From Helicobacteraceae bacterium (GTDB taxonomy: Bacteria; Campylobacterota; Campylobacteria; Campylobacterales; SZUA-545): a stretch of DNA of 14,315 bases. A model generated the notes under the pieces. That model did no database searches and had not been told where the DNA came from. It was given only the letters and a program-made list of their open reading frames with translations. This document shows positions 7,244-13,600 of this stretch, one piece after another. Location of the stretch: NCBI GenBank assembly GCA_031276985.1, contig JAISMA010000080.1, positions 1-14,315 on the forward strand. The letters run 5' to 3'. The position numbers and the translations under genes are program-made. Numbering within the stretch: the stretch's first letter is position 1; the number at the start of each line of letters is the position of its first letter.

Positions 7244-7675
7244 TTAGTAGTTGATAATGGTAAGCTCCTGATTGAGCGAACCGTCGATTGTCAGCCAATC
7301 CAAACGCGCATGCAGGATTTTCATAAGCGCCTTAACGTCGTCCTTATCCATAGTTGTTATCCATGGAAACAGGGCGCGGTAGGCGCGATCCAAACAGACC
7401 GCGTCGACCCAGTGGCACTTATCAAGCGGCGTTGGATTGTCGACCGATTCGCCGCATAGAAGTTGCGCGGTTTTGCCAAGCACGCCCGCGTTTTGCCTGC
7501 GCCGATCCCAGCCGCGCGAATTAAACTGCCAAAGGCAATTTTTCATAATGTAGTTTTCCAGCTGCCCAACCTTTTCTCTCGTGTCGGGATCGACGCCAAT
7601 CAGCGGATCGCTTTCGTAGACCCTTTTGTACTTGCGTTCGCCTCTGTTTCTTGATTTTGGAAGAGTAGCGCTCAT
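7244..7675 (-). CDS. anfG: Fe-only nitrogenase delta subunit AnfG
   Basis: Small third subunit found only in the alternative (V and Fe-only) dinitrogenases, where it binds the alpha subunit. It has 143 residues; family members are about 110-135, and the extra length lies in the basic N-terminus (residues 1-30). Diagnostic stretches are ENYIMKNCLWQFNSRGWDR (40-58), QNAGVLGKTAQLLCGE (61-76), CHWVDAVCL (87-95), FPWIT (103-107) and DWLTIDGSLNQEL (126-138). AAAGGAG precedes the ATG. Twelve bases separate it from the anfD stop and nine from the anfK start, so the three form one translation-linked unit. The presence of this subunit excludes a Mo-type duplicate. Confidence 0.95.
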   Translation of the reverse strand: MSATLPKSRNRGERKYKRVYESDPLIGVDPDTREKVGQLENYIMKNCLWQFNSRGWDRRRQNAGVLGKTAQLLCGESVDNPTPLDKCHWVDAVCLDRAYRALFPWITTMDKDDVKALMKILHARLDWLTIDGSLNQELTIINY

Positions 7676-7687
7676 TTCAAACTCCTT

Positions 7688-9265
7688 TCATGCGCAGATC
7701 GCTTCGACTTCGGCGCTTTCGATGCGCGGAAATTCGGGGTAGCGCCGCTTTCGCAGATCGCTCACGCTGTCGTATTTGCCGCTGTATTCAGAAAGCTCCT
7801 TAGACGCGACGATCTCATTCGGCAGGTTTCTATCGGACAACATGCGTCGAGTAACGAAGCCGCGATCGACGGGGATTTCGTCTTTGCTAATGTCCAGCAT
7901 GGCAAGTTGATGGATTGGAGAATACACCGCGTTATAAATGTCGCGGGCAAAACGCACCCAGCCTTCAAATCCTTTGTATGGTCCGTTGTGATAGGCGTGG
8001 GCGTTGAGGTATGGCACGCCAACCTTCTTTGCCATTTCGCCCGGTCGTTTGCCCGTGAAGATCACGTCGGGCTTTAACGTATCAAGCGCTTCCAGCCCTT
8101 CCAACTCGTTTGGATCGTCGATAGCCAACGCGCCTTCGCCGCAACGGGATATGCCCTTTTCCATATCGCCCTGATGACCAAACTTGGTATAGACCGACAC
8201 GACCTTTACGCCCATTTCCTCTTGAATGGCGTGCGCCCAATGCCAGAGTTTGGAGCCGCCGGGCCACAAGCAGACTTTCTTTCCTTGCAGACGAGCTTTG
8301 TACCAGTCGAGTTCGGGCTTCCAGCGGGCGTACTCTTCTTCGACGATCTTTTCGGCGCGTTCCTCAATGCCGAAAAACAGAGCGATCTTGCGTAACGAAT
8401 CCGCCAGCGCCTTAAAACCAAAACCGTCGATGTCAAGACGCGGAATGCCGTAGCGATCGCGCAGTTCGTCGCAGATATACTCGGCGGAACGCGCGCACTC
8501 AAGCACGTTCAAATGCGCGCGGTGCATGCCGCGCAGATCGTCGTAAGAGCCGTTACCCGTGAAGGTCGATAACACTTGAATGCCCATGCGCCGAAAATAA
8601 TCGGTCATCACCTCTTGATCGCCCTGAATGTTGTACTCGCCAACGTAGTTGATAACGTAGTCGCTTGTAATCTTTGGCTCAAGCGTACCGACTTTTTGTT
8701 TGATCCACGCGATGTTGATCTTGTGGTGTCCGCCCGATTGACTTGGACCGGCAAAACCGGGCGAATTGCAAACGAAAATGTCGACATCGGGAAGCTCTTC
8801 CATAACCTCTTTGGCGATCGCGGCAATGTCGTCGCCGATTAGCGCCGTCGCGCAGGTTTGGTAGATTGTCATGCGCTTGATATGCGGAAACGCCTTGAAC
8901 GCTTCTTTGATATTTTGCTTCAGGAGCTTTTCCGCGCCAAAGACAATGTGCGCCTCTTTTACGTCCGTCGCGAAGGTGTACTTCAATTGGAAGTTGTCGT
9001 TGTCGCTAATATAGCGTTTGGTCTGCCAAGTGTCGTAGGTACAGCCTACGGGACCATGGCTAACGTGGATAACGTCTTTCATCGGCGTGCCGATCACGTG
9101 TTTAGCGCCGCAATAGGCGCAACCGCGCTCCGAGATTGACCCCGGAATGGTGTTGAGGTAGCCTTTGGGCAGGCAGGAGGTAAGATCCTCGCCCGCGCCT
9201 TTGATAACCGCGTGATCCTTGCGTTCGGGAATGCATTCGCTACATTTAAATAAATGATGCGGCAT
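7688..9265 (-). CDS. anfD: Fe-only nitrogenase FeFe protein alpha subunit AnfD
   Basis: Alpha subunit of the iron-only dinitrogenase and site of FeFe-co and N2 reduction. It has 525 residues from the ATG at 9263-9265, which has AGGAGG upstream and gives the expected N-terminus MPHHLFKCSECIPERK. The frame is open for 48 more codons upstream, but those are basic, do not match the family and lie over the nifH remnant. P-cluster cysteines are Cys49 (SERGCAYCG), Cys75 (GPVGCTYDTW) and Cys138 (QTCATALIGDD). Cofactor ligands are Cys257 (LECARSAEY) and His423 (NAHAYHNGPY). The SQSGGHH motif (175-181) replaces the SLGHH-type motif of NifD. The long C-terminal tail after residue 450 is typical of AnfD and absent from VnfD. 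No anfH precedes it, unlike the usual anfHDGK order: a degraded nifH 5' end is there instead and overlaps the anfD start by 20 bases. Confidence 0.96.
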   Translation of the reverse strand: MPHHLFKCSECIPERKDHAVIKGAGEDLTSCLPKGYLNTIPGSISERGCAYCGAKHVIGTPMKDVIHVSHGPVGCTYDTWQTKRYISDNDNFQLKYTFATDVKEAHIVFGAEKLLKQNIKEAFKAFPHIKRMTIYQTCATALIGDDIAAIAKEVMEELPDVDIFVCNSPGFAGPSQSGGHHKINIAWIKQKVGTLEPKITSDYVINYVGEYNIQGDQEVMTDYFRRMGIQVLSTFTGNGSYDDLRGMHRAHLNVLECARSAEYICDELRDRYGIPRLDIDGFGFKALADSLRKIALFFGIEERAEKIVEEEYARWKPELDWYKARLQGKKVCLWPGGSKLWHWAHAIQEEMGVKVVSVYTKFGHQGDMEKGISRCGEGALAIDDPNELEGLEALDTLKPDVIFTGKRPGEMAKKVGVPYLNAHAYHNGPYKGFEGWVRFARDIYNAVYSPIHQLAMLDISKDEIPVDRGFVTRRMLSDRNLPNEIVASKELSEYSGKYDSVSDLRKRRYPEFPRIESAEVEAICA

Positions 9266-9428
9266 TGTTTTCCTCCTTTTTGCAAACTGCGCGACGCGAA
9301 AGCGTCGGCGAGGAGACGAAGAACAATCGTTCCGTCCTCTTTTCCGCCATTGAAACGGCGTTTTGCGAAGCGATCGGTTTGTAAGCCTCGCTTTTGCCGT
9401 AGAAAGCAATGTCTCGCAACCTGCTCAT
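9246..9428 (-). pseudogene. Degenerate nifH 5' remnant heading the anf operon (open 60-codon frame)
   Basis: The first ~27 codons copy the start of the intact nifH at 4334: MSRLRDIAFYGK against MSELRQIAFYGK, then SQN and MA in register. The nucleotide match (for example ATTGCTTTCTACGGCAAA in both) continues to about 9359. The Walker A motif GKGGIGKST has become GKSEAYKPI, so no ATP binding is possible. The rest of the gene is missing: after residue 28 the frame is unrelated to NifH and ends after 60 codons, 20 bases inside anfD and in another frame. It keeps a good ribosome site (AAAGGAGCTTCAG). It could be a dead fragment, or a translated leader whose stop next to the anfD ribosome site affects anfD translation; I cannot decide between these. 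Confidence 0.8.
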
Positions 9429-9547
9429 CTGAAGCTCCTTTTGTGAGTTGTGGATTAGCTATGCCGCTTTTCCGAGCAGGCATTCTGCCTCATAAATGAT
9501 CAGTTAAGCGCTTATTTTTTAATCATTTGTGTATTTCTCGCAAAAAT
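9429..9547 (-). promoter_or_regulatory. anf operon promoter region, a copy of the nifH leader
   Basis: This aligns with 4335-4455 upstream of nifH. On the minus strand it contains a perfect palindrome TAAGCGCTTA and then AGGCA-gaa-TGCCT. It also contains GG-N10-GC at 9489-9476, matching the invariant bases of a sigma-54 promoter (GGCA at -24, TGCT at -12), about 48 bases before the remnant's ATG. The sigma-54 assignment is a candidate only; the palindromes could instead be operator half-sites. The region lies between the anf genes and the oppositely directed membrane-protein array. Confidence 0.55.
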
Positions 9548-9582
9548 TGAAACGCGCCGCGCGGATTTTGAGTTTGAGCTGG

Positions 9583-9588
9583 TACAAT
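9583..9588 (+). promoter_or_regulatory. Candidate -10 box for the DUF2628-like array
   Basis: TACAAT lies 31 bases before the first gene of the array and is the best -10-like hexamer in the gap. No convincing -35 box is present at the usual spacing. AAGGAAAA at 9608-9615 is the ribosome site of the first gene. Confidence 0.3.
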
Positions 9589-9619
9589 TGCGGCAATACA
9601 AAATACTAAGGAAAACGCA

Positions 9620-10165
9620 ATGAGCGTCGCGCAATGGAGCGAATACGACGAAAAAATGCTTTCGGCGTTTGTCGCCAAACCCAAAAAAATGGCGTGGTAT
9701 CGCGATCTATACGATCGCGCCACTTCTAGCGGTTCGCTCTTGACATGCTGGAAATGGTCGTGGTGGGCGTTTCTATCAGGCGGCGCGCTTTTTCTATTTT
9801 ATCGCAAAGTATATCCTATAGCGCTTGCAATTTTTAGCGTAAATCTTTTTTGTACGACATTTATGCAACAAGCCGTCTATTCGCGCGGTGGGAGCTGGCT
9901 AATAGGAAGGTCTATAGACTACGGCATAACGTTTGTCGCCTTAGGTATTATTATCGGCGGTCTTGCGCCATATTTCATCATCAAACGGTATTGCGATCTA
10001 AAAGAGGCGATCGAATCCAAATACGCAAACGAGGACGATCGCATTGCGGCAATGGCGCGTCATGGCGGCGTACATCAATGGGTAGTTACGGTATTCAAAT
10101 ATCTTCTTATCTTTAATCTTTGTCTGTTATTGATACTATTTATTCGAGATTTCGTTTTAGGATAG
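9620..10165 (+). CDS. DUF2628-like small membrane protein, array copy 1
   Basis: Predicted inner-membrane protein of 181 residues with no known biochemical role. It begins with a conserved cytoplasmic segment, WSEYDEKMLSAFVAKPKKMA then WYRDLYDRA (6-34). Next is the DUF2628-style aromatic motif KWSWWAFLSGGALFLFYRK (45-63), which merges into the first hydrophobic segments (about 48-85). A second stretch (about 103-121) ends in APYFIIKRYCDLKEAIESKY (116-135), followed by a polar loop with the conserved MARHGGVHQW (145-154) and a last membrane helix (about 155-175). The DUF2628 assignment is from the W-W-AF-x-LYRK pattern. It is the first of four tandem paralogues; the next gene starts seven bases after its stop. 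It is divergent from the anf operon, so a link to nitrogen fixation is not implied. Confidence 0.82.
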   Translation: MSVAQWSEYDEKMLSAFVAKPKKMAWYRDLYDRATSSGSLLTCWKWSWWAFLSGGALFLFYRKVYPIALAIFSVNLFCTTFMQQAVYSRGGSWLIGRSIDYGITFVALGIIIGGLAPYFIIKRYCDLKEAIESKYANEDDRIAAMARHGGVHQWVVTVFKYLLIFNLCLLLILFIRDFVLG

Positions 10166-10171
10166 TTTCAA

Positions 10172-10711
10172 ATGCAAAACAATATCACAAGCCCATACGA
10201 AGATCGCATGTTAGAAGCGTTTATCGCTAGTTCTGAAAATATGCCGTTTTATCGCGATCTATACGATCGCGCCACTTGCTTTGGCGAGCCTAGATTATGC
10301 TGGAAATGGTCGTGGTACGCGCTTTTGGGCGGAGCGCTTTTTCCGCTATACCGCAAAGCCTATCTTGGCGCGCTTATCATTTTCGGCGCGACTCTCTTTT
10401 TCTTAATGCTCGCGATAGTTTTTGCCGACGATTGGGGACGCGGCGTAGAGTTTAATATAAAATGCGTAAATTACATCGTTCAACTTGGCGTTTCGTGGAC
10501 TGGCGCAAGCGGTTTTGCGCCATATTTCATCATCAAACGATATTGCGATCTTAAAGCGGCGATCGAAGCCAAATACGCAAACGAGGACGATCGCGTAGCG
10601 ATAATGGCGCGTCATGGCGGCGTACATCAATGGGTTGAAAAATTAGGAATAGCGATCGTCCGTATCGGCGGCGCTTTGTTACTTTTGGGTCTCCTTATTA
10701 ACTATGCATAA
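10172..10711 (+). CDS. DUF2628-like small membrane protein, array copy 2
   Basis: Paralogue of the preceding gene, 179 residues. The N-terminal tag differs (MQNNITSPYEDRMLEAFIAS), but the shared core follows: YRDLYDRAT, CWKWSWYALLGGALFPLYRK (43-62), GFAPYFIIKRYCDLKAAIEA and KYANEDDRVAIMARHGGVHQ then W. The central hydrophobic part between these blocks varies strongly between copies, whereas the flanking cytoplasmic blocks are nearly identical even at DNA level. The last hydrophobic stretch (about 158-177) forms a C-terminal helix. The ribosome site is weak (AGGATAG). The stop overlaps the start of the deleted copy that follows (TAATG). Confidence 0.8.
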   Translation: MQNNITSPYEDRMLEAFIASSENMPFYRDLYDRATCFGEPRLCWKWSWYALLGGALFPLYRKAYLGALIIFGATLFFLMLAIVFADDWGRGVEFNIKCVNYIVQLGVSWTGASGFAPYFIIKRYCDLKAAIEAKYANEDDRVAIMARHGGVHQWVEKLGIAIVRIGGALLLLGLLINYA

Positions 10712-10905
10712 TGCTAAAAGCCAAATTAAGAAGGCGCGACGAGCGCATAAAGGGGGAGCTTGTCGTCAAGCCTCAAAAAATGTTAATAAAACGTAACGGC
10801 GGCTATAATAGCCGAGCTTTCTGGGTTTGTCTTGCGCTTAACGCACCGATCGCAACGCTTGGGATCGTTATAATTCACGCGGCAAATCCAAGCGTTTTGC
10901 GTTGA
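10711..10905 (+). pseudogene. Internally deleted DUF2628-like copy (remnant)
   Basis: A 64-codon frame made of the two ends of an array gene. The start DERIKGELVVKPQKM matches DEKMLEAFVVKPEKM of copy 3, with the DNA GTCGTCAAGCCT-AAAAAATGTT in common. The end, KRNGGYNSRAFWVCLALNAP, matches MRRNGGCNDWTLWVALALNA at the C-terminus of copy 4. Everything between (the W-rich motif and the first membrane segments) is missing, and the initial residues are degenerate. It is therefore a deletion relic, though the frame is still open and could make a one-helix peptide. Confidence 0.7.
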
Positions 10906-10928
10906 AAATAAACAAAAAAGGAGATGAG

Positions 10929-11498
10929 ATGAGCGTTACAAATTGGAGCGAATACGACGAAAAAATGCTAGAAGCGTTTGTCGTCAAGCCTGAAAAAATG
11001 TTGTGGTATCGTGATCTATACGATCGCGCCATGCGCTTTGGCAAACCTAAACTATGCTGGAAATGGTCGTGGTGGGCGTTTTTTGGCGGCTTATTTTTTC
11101 CGCTATATCGCAAAGCCTATTTAGCCGCGCTTGGCGTGTATGGGATAAATGTACTTTTATCCATTCTTGTGCAGTTTTTTATGCCCCAATGGGTCGCCAC
11201 GTATAATGGCGGTTACATAAGCGAGGATATGAAGCTTGAGCTCATTCGCTTTTTTGCGTTTTATCTCGCAACGGTTATAGGTTTGGCGGTTGTAGTCGGC
11301 GGCTATGCATCGTATTTCATCATTAAACGATATTGCGATCTGAAAGAGGCTATCGAAGCCAAATACGCAAACGAGGAAGATCGCGTAGCGATAATGGCGC
11401 GTCATGGCGGCGTACATCAATGGGTGGTAACATTGGCGATCATAATCGCCGCTATCGTTAATGTTTTTCTGCTCTTTGCGTTATTTGCGGCAATGTAA
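10929..11498 (+). CDS. DUF2628-like small membrane protein, array copy 3
   Basis: Paralogue of 189 residues. I take the ATG at 10929, five bases after AAAAGGAG and giving MSVTNWSEYDEKMLEAFVVK, rather than the TTG at 10902. The same block order is present: WYRDLYDRAMRFG, CWKWSWWAFFGGLFFPLYRK, a variable hydrophobic middle with a polar insert (about residues 85-105, QWVATYNGGYISEDMK), then ASYFIIKRYCDLKEAIEA, KYANEEDRVAIMARHGGVHQ and a C-terminal helix ending LFALFAAM. Three or four membrane segments are likely. Function unknown. Confidence 0.82.
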   Translation: MSVTNWSEYDEKMLEAFVVKPEKMLWYRDLYDRAMRFGKPKLCWKWSWWAFFGGLFFPLYRKAYLAALGVYGINVLLSILVQFFMPQWVATYNGGYISEDMKLELIRFFAFYLATVIGLAVVVGGYASYFIIKRYCDLKEAIEAKYANEEDRVAIMARHGGVHQWVVTLAIIIAAIVNVFLLFALFAAM

Positions 11499-11542
11499 GC
11501 GCCGTTTAGCGCGATTTGCTAAAAACTAAACAAGGAGACGAG

Positions 11543-12010
11543 ATGAACGTTTCAAATTGGAGCGAATACGACGAAAAAATGCTGGAAGCCTTTGTCGCCA
11601 AACCCGAAAAAATGGCGTGGTATCGCGATCTATACGATCGGTGTTACGCGGACGGGTTTTTGTCTTTCAAATGGAAGTGGTCGTGGTGGGCGTTTCTGTC
11701 AAACGGCGTTTGGTTTCTTTTGTATCGCAAAACATATCTGGCGGCGGCGGTTTTCGTTGGTATCGCCTTATTTGCTGGATATGCGGGATTGGGGATCGGT
11801 ATGTTCATTGTTTCGGGCGGCGTAGCGCCATATTTTGTACTAAAGCAATATATCGATCTCAAAGCGCTAATCGAAAGCAAATACGACGATGAAGCAAAGC
11901 GAATTGAAGTTATGCGGCGCAACGGCGGTTGTAACGATTGGACTTTATGGGTTGCTCTGGCGCTTAACGCGGCGGCTATAGAGCTTGCGGTCTACATAGC
12001 TTCAACGTAG
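11543..12010 (+). CDS. DUF2628-like small membrane protein, array copy 4 (shorter, divergent C-terminus)
   Basis: The last and shortest array member, 155 residues, starting at the ATG at 11543 behind CAAGGAGACGAG, the same leader as copy 3. The N-terminal block (NWSEYDEKMLEAFVAKPEKM) and FKWKWSWWAFLSNGVWFLLY are conserved. The later part has diverged: APYFVLKQYIDLKALIESKY instead of the FIIKRYCDLK form, and VMRRNGGCNDWTLWVALALN instead of MARHGGVHQW. That ending resembles the end of the deleted copy at 10711-10905, so these two form a subgroup. The gene faces the HAD phosphatase gene. The 105 bases between them contain small inverted repeats but no clear terminator. Confidence 0.82.
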   Translation: MNVSNWSEYDEKMLEAFVAKPEKMAWYRDLYDRCYADGFLSFKWKWSWWAFLSNGVWFLLYRKTYLAAAVFVGIALFAGYAGLGIGMFIVSGGVAPYFVLKQYIDLKALIESKYDDEAKRIEVMRRNGGCNDWTLWVALALNAAAIELAVYIAST

Positions 12011-12115
12011 AGAGCGGAGGCGCTAAGAGATTATCTCGCCTATTAAAGCCGCGCAAAAAAAGCGCCGTTTTGCCGCGATCGCAAACGCCAAAAAACGCAA
12101 GCGATCGAAACGTTG
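12011..12115. other. Convergent intergenic stretch with small inverted repeats
   Basis: Between the last array gene and the HAD gene lie AGGC...GCCT around GAGAT-t-ATCTC (about 12018-12043) and two GCGATCG words flanking an A-rich stretch (about 12076-12108). Neither is followed by a clear T-run in either direction. They could contribute to two-way termination, but I cannot support a terminator call. Confidence 0.3.
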
Positions 12116-12763
12116 TTAAAAGCGTTTGGCGATTGATTCAGCCGCAGCGAAAGCGTTAGCGACAATTTCGCAATCAAACGAAGCGAAATCCTCGGCGCTT
12201 GAATAACCGCACAACACGGCGATCGGCGTTATTTTTGCGTTAAGCGCCGCGTTTATATCGATTGGCGTGTCGCCCACCATAAAAGCGTCTGTTTTTGCGC
12301 TTTGTAACCTTTCAAGCGCAAGTAACAACGGCTCTGGATCTGGTTTTGGATTTTTCGCGTCCTCAAAACCCACAATCGCGTCGACATATTCGCCAATCTC
12401 CAAATGCGCCAAAATCTCTTTGGAAAAAGTCGCCGTTTTCGTCGTAACCACGCCAATTTTCGCAAAGGGTTTCAGCAGTTTAAGCGCCTCTTTAACTTGC
12501 GGTAAAATCATCGTTTTTTGTAGGCAAACTTTGCTATAGCGCTCTTTGTAGCGATCGATATAACTTTGGTTTTGCGCGTCATCGACGCCTAGCGCCGCGA
12601 ACATTTTCTGAAGCGGAGCGCCAATGAGCCGAATAATCGCGCGTTCAGGCGGCATAACCGCGCCAAAATGCGCGAACGCCGCGCCGAAACTTTCCACGAT
12701 CGCTTCGGTGGAATCGATTAGCGTACCGTCAAGATCGAATAAAACCGTAGCGGTTTTTGCCAT
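12116..12763 (-). CDS. HAD-family hydrolase, phosphoglycolate-phosphatase-like
   Basis: Cytoplasmic phosphatase of the haloacid dehalogenase superfamily, 215 residues. Motif I is FDLDGTLIDS (9-18, nucleophile Asp10 and acid Asp12), motif II VVTTKT (105-110), motif III the Lys of NPKPDPEP (Lys140) and motif IV GDTPIDI (164-170). A helical cap domain lies between motifs I and II (about 20-85). The layout is that of the Gph/PpaX-type phosphoglycolate or pyrophosphate phosphatases, but the substrate cannot be read from sequence. GGAGC precedes the ATG. It is divergent from prmC with 33 bases between the starts. Confidence 0.9.
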   Translation of the reverse strand: MAKTATVLFDLDGTLIDSTEAIVESFGAAFAHFGAVMPPERAIIRLIGAPLQKMFAALGVDDAQNQSYIDRYKERYSKVCLQKTMILPQVKEALKLLKPFAKIGVVTTKTATFSKEILAHLEIGEYVDAIVGFEDAKNPKPDPEPLLLALERLQSAKTDAFMVGDTPIDINAALNAKITPIAVLCGYSSAEDFASFDCEIVANAFAAAESIAKRF

Positions 12764-12796
12764 AATTAGCTCCGTTTTTTTACGTGAAAGGGTATC

Positions 12797-13600
12797 GTGC
12801 GTTCTATTAAAGCGGCGCTTGACTTCGGCGCAGACGCGCTAAAACATATTTGCGATCGCCCGCGCTTCGAGGCGCGAATACTGCTTGGCGCATCTTGCGG
12901 ATTAAACGCTATCGAGCTTGCGACCAAAGAGCAAGCGCCAATTGACGAGGCACGGTTTGAAGCGATGATTGCGCGGCGCGCTCAAGGCGAGCCGATCGAG
13001 TACATCACAGGGTCGGTCGGCTTTTATTCGCGCGAATTTTTGTGCGAAAGCGGCGCGTTGATTCCGCGCGCGGAAACGGAGCTTTTGGTCGATCGCGTCG
13101 CGGCGATCGCAAAGAGATTCGACGCGCCAAAGATCGCCGAAATCGGCGCGGGAAGCGGCGCGATCGCCGTAACGCTGGCTTTAGAACTGCCAAAAGCCGA
13201 GATCGTCGCAACCGATATTAGCGCCGAAGCGATCATAGTCGCCCAAAAAAACGCCGCGCGTTTTGGCGTAGCCGATCGCGTGAAATTTGCGCATGCAAAT
13301 CTGTTGGATAACGTTAATTTTGAAGCGGACATTACGTTTTCAAACCCGCCATATATCCGCGCCGATTATCCCTTGCCAAAACCCGTGTCGTTTGAGCCAA
13401 AAGTTGCGCTAATCGGCGGCGAAAAAGGGACGGAAATTTTGGAGGCGATCATCGAATTAAAAAAACCGATCTTGGTTTGCGAGTGCGGCTACGATCAAGA
13501 GGCGATTTTGCGCGAGGCGCTAAGGGCAAACGGCTATAAAATGGTAGAGTTCTATAAAGATTACGCGAATTTAACGCGAGGATTTACGGCTGAAAGATGA
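12797..13600 (+). CDS. prmC: Peptide chain release factor N5-glutamine methyltransferase PrmC
   Basis: Uses S-adenosylmethionine to methylate the Gln of the GGQ motif in release factors RF1 and RF2. It has 267 residues with an N-terminal helical domain (1-75). Next comes the PrmC signature IPRAETELLVD (89-99), SAM motif I IAEIGAGSGAIAVTLA (113-128) and an acidic residue ending the next strand in VATDIS (137-142). The catalytic NPPY is at 183-186, followed by FEPKVALIGGEKG (199-211). The start is GTG with AAAGGG eight bases upstream; no closer ATG fits the family. Its stop overlaps the ATG of the next gene by two bases of ATGA, indicating translational coupling. Confidence 0.95.
   Translation: MRSIKAALDFGADALKHICDRPRFEARILLGASCGLNAIELATKEQAPIDEARFEAMIARRAQGEPIEYITGSVGFYSREFLCESGALIPRAETELLVDRVAAIAKRFDAPKIAEIGAGSGAIAVTLALELPKAEIVATDISAEAIIVAQKNAARFGVADRVKFAHANLLDNVNFEADITFSNPPYIRADYPLPKPVSFEPKVALIGGEKGTEILEAIIELKKPILVCECGYDQEAILREALRANGYKMVEFYKDYANLTRGFTAER

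Noticed and set aside
5846..9265. Vanadium nitrogenase (vnfDGK)
   Set aside because: AnfD's 525-residue length and long C-terminal tail, the AnfK N-terminus and the neighbouring anfO all point to the Fe-only type.
9266..9409. 48-codon N-terminal extension of AnfD
   Set aside because: The residues are basic and unlike the family, lie over the nifH remnant in another frame, and the ATG at 9265 has an AGGAGG site and gives the standard AnfD N-terminus.
9620..12010. CRISPR-like or non-coding repeat array
   Set aside because: The repeated words (such as the YRDLYDRA codons) lie in frame inside paralogous genes at gene-length spacing.
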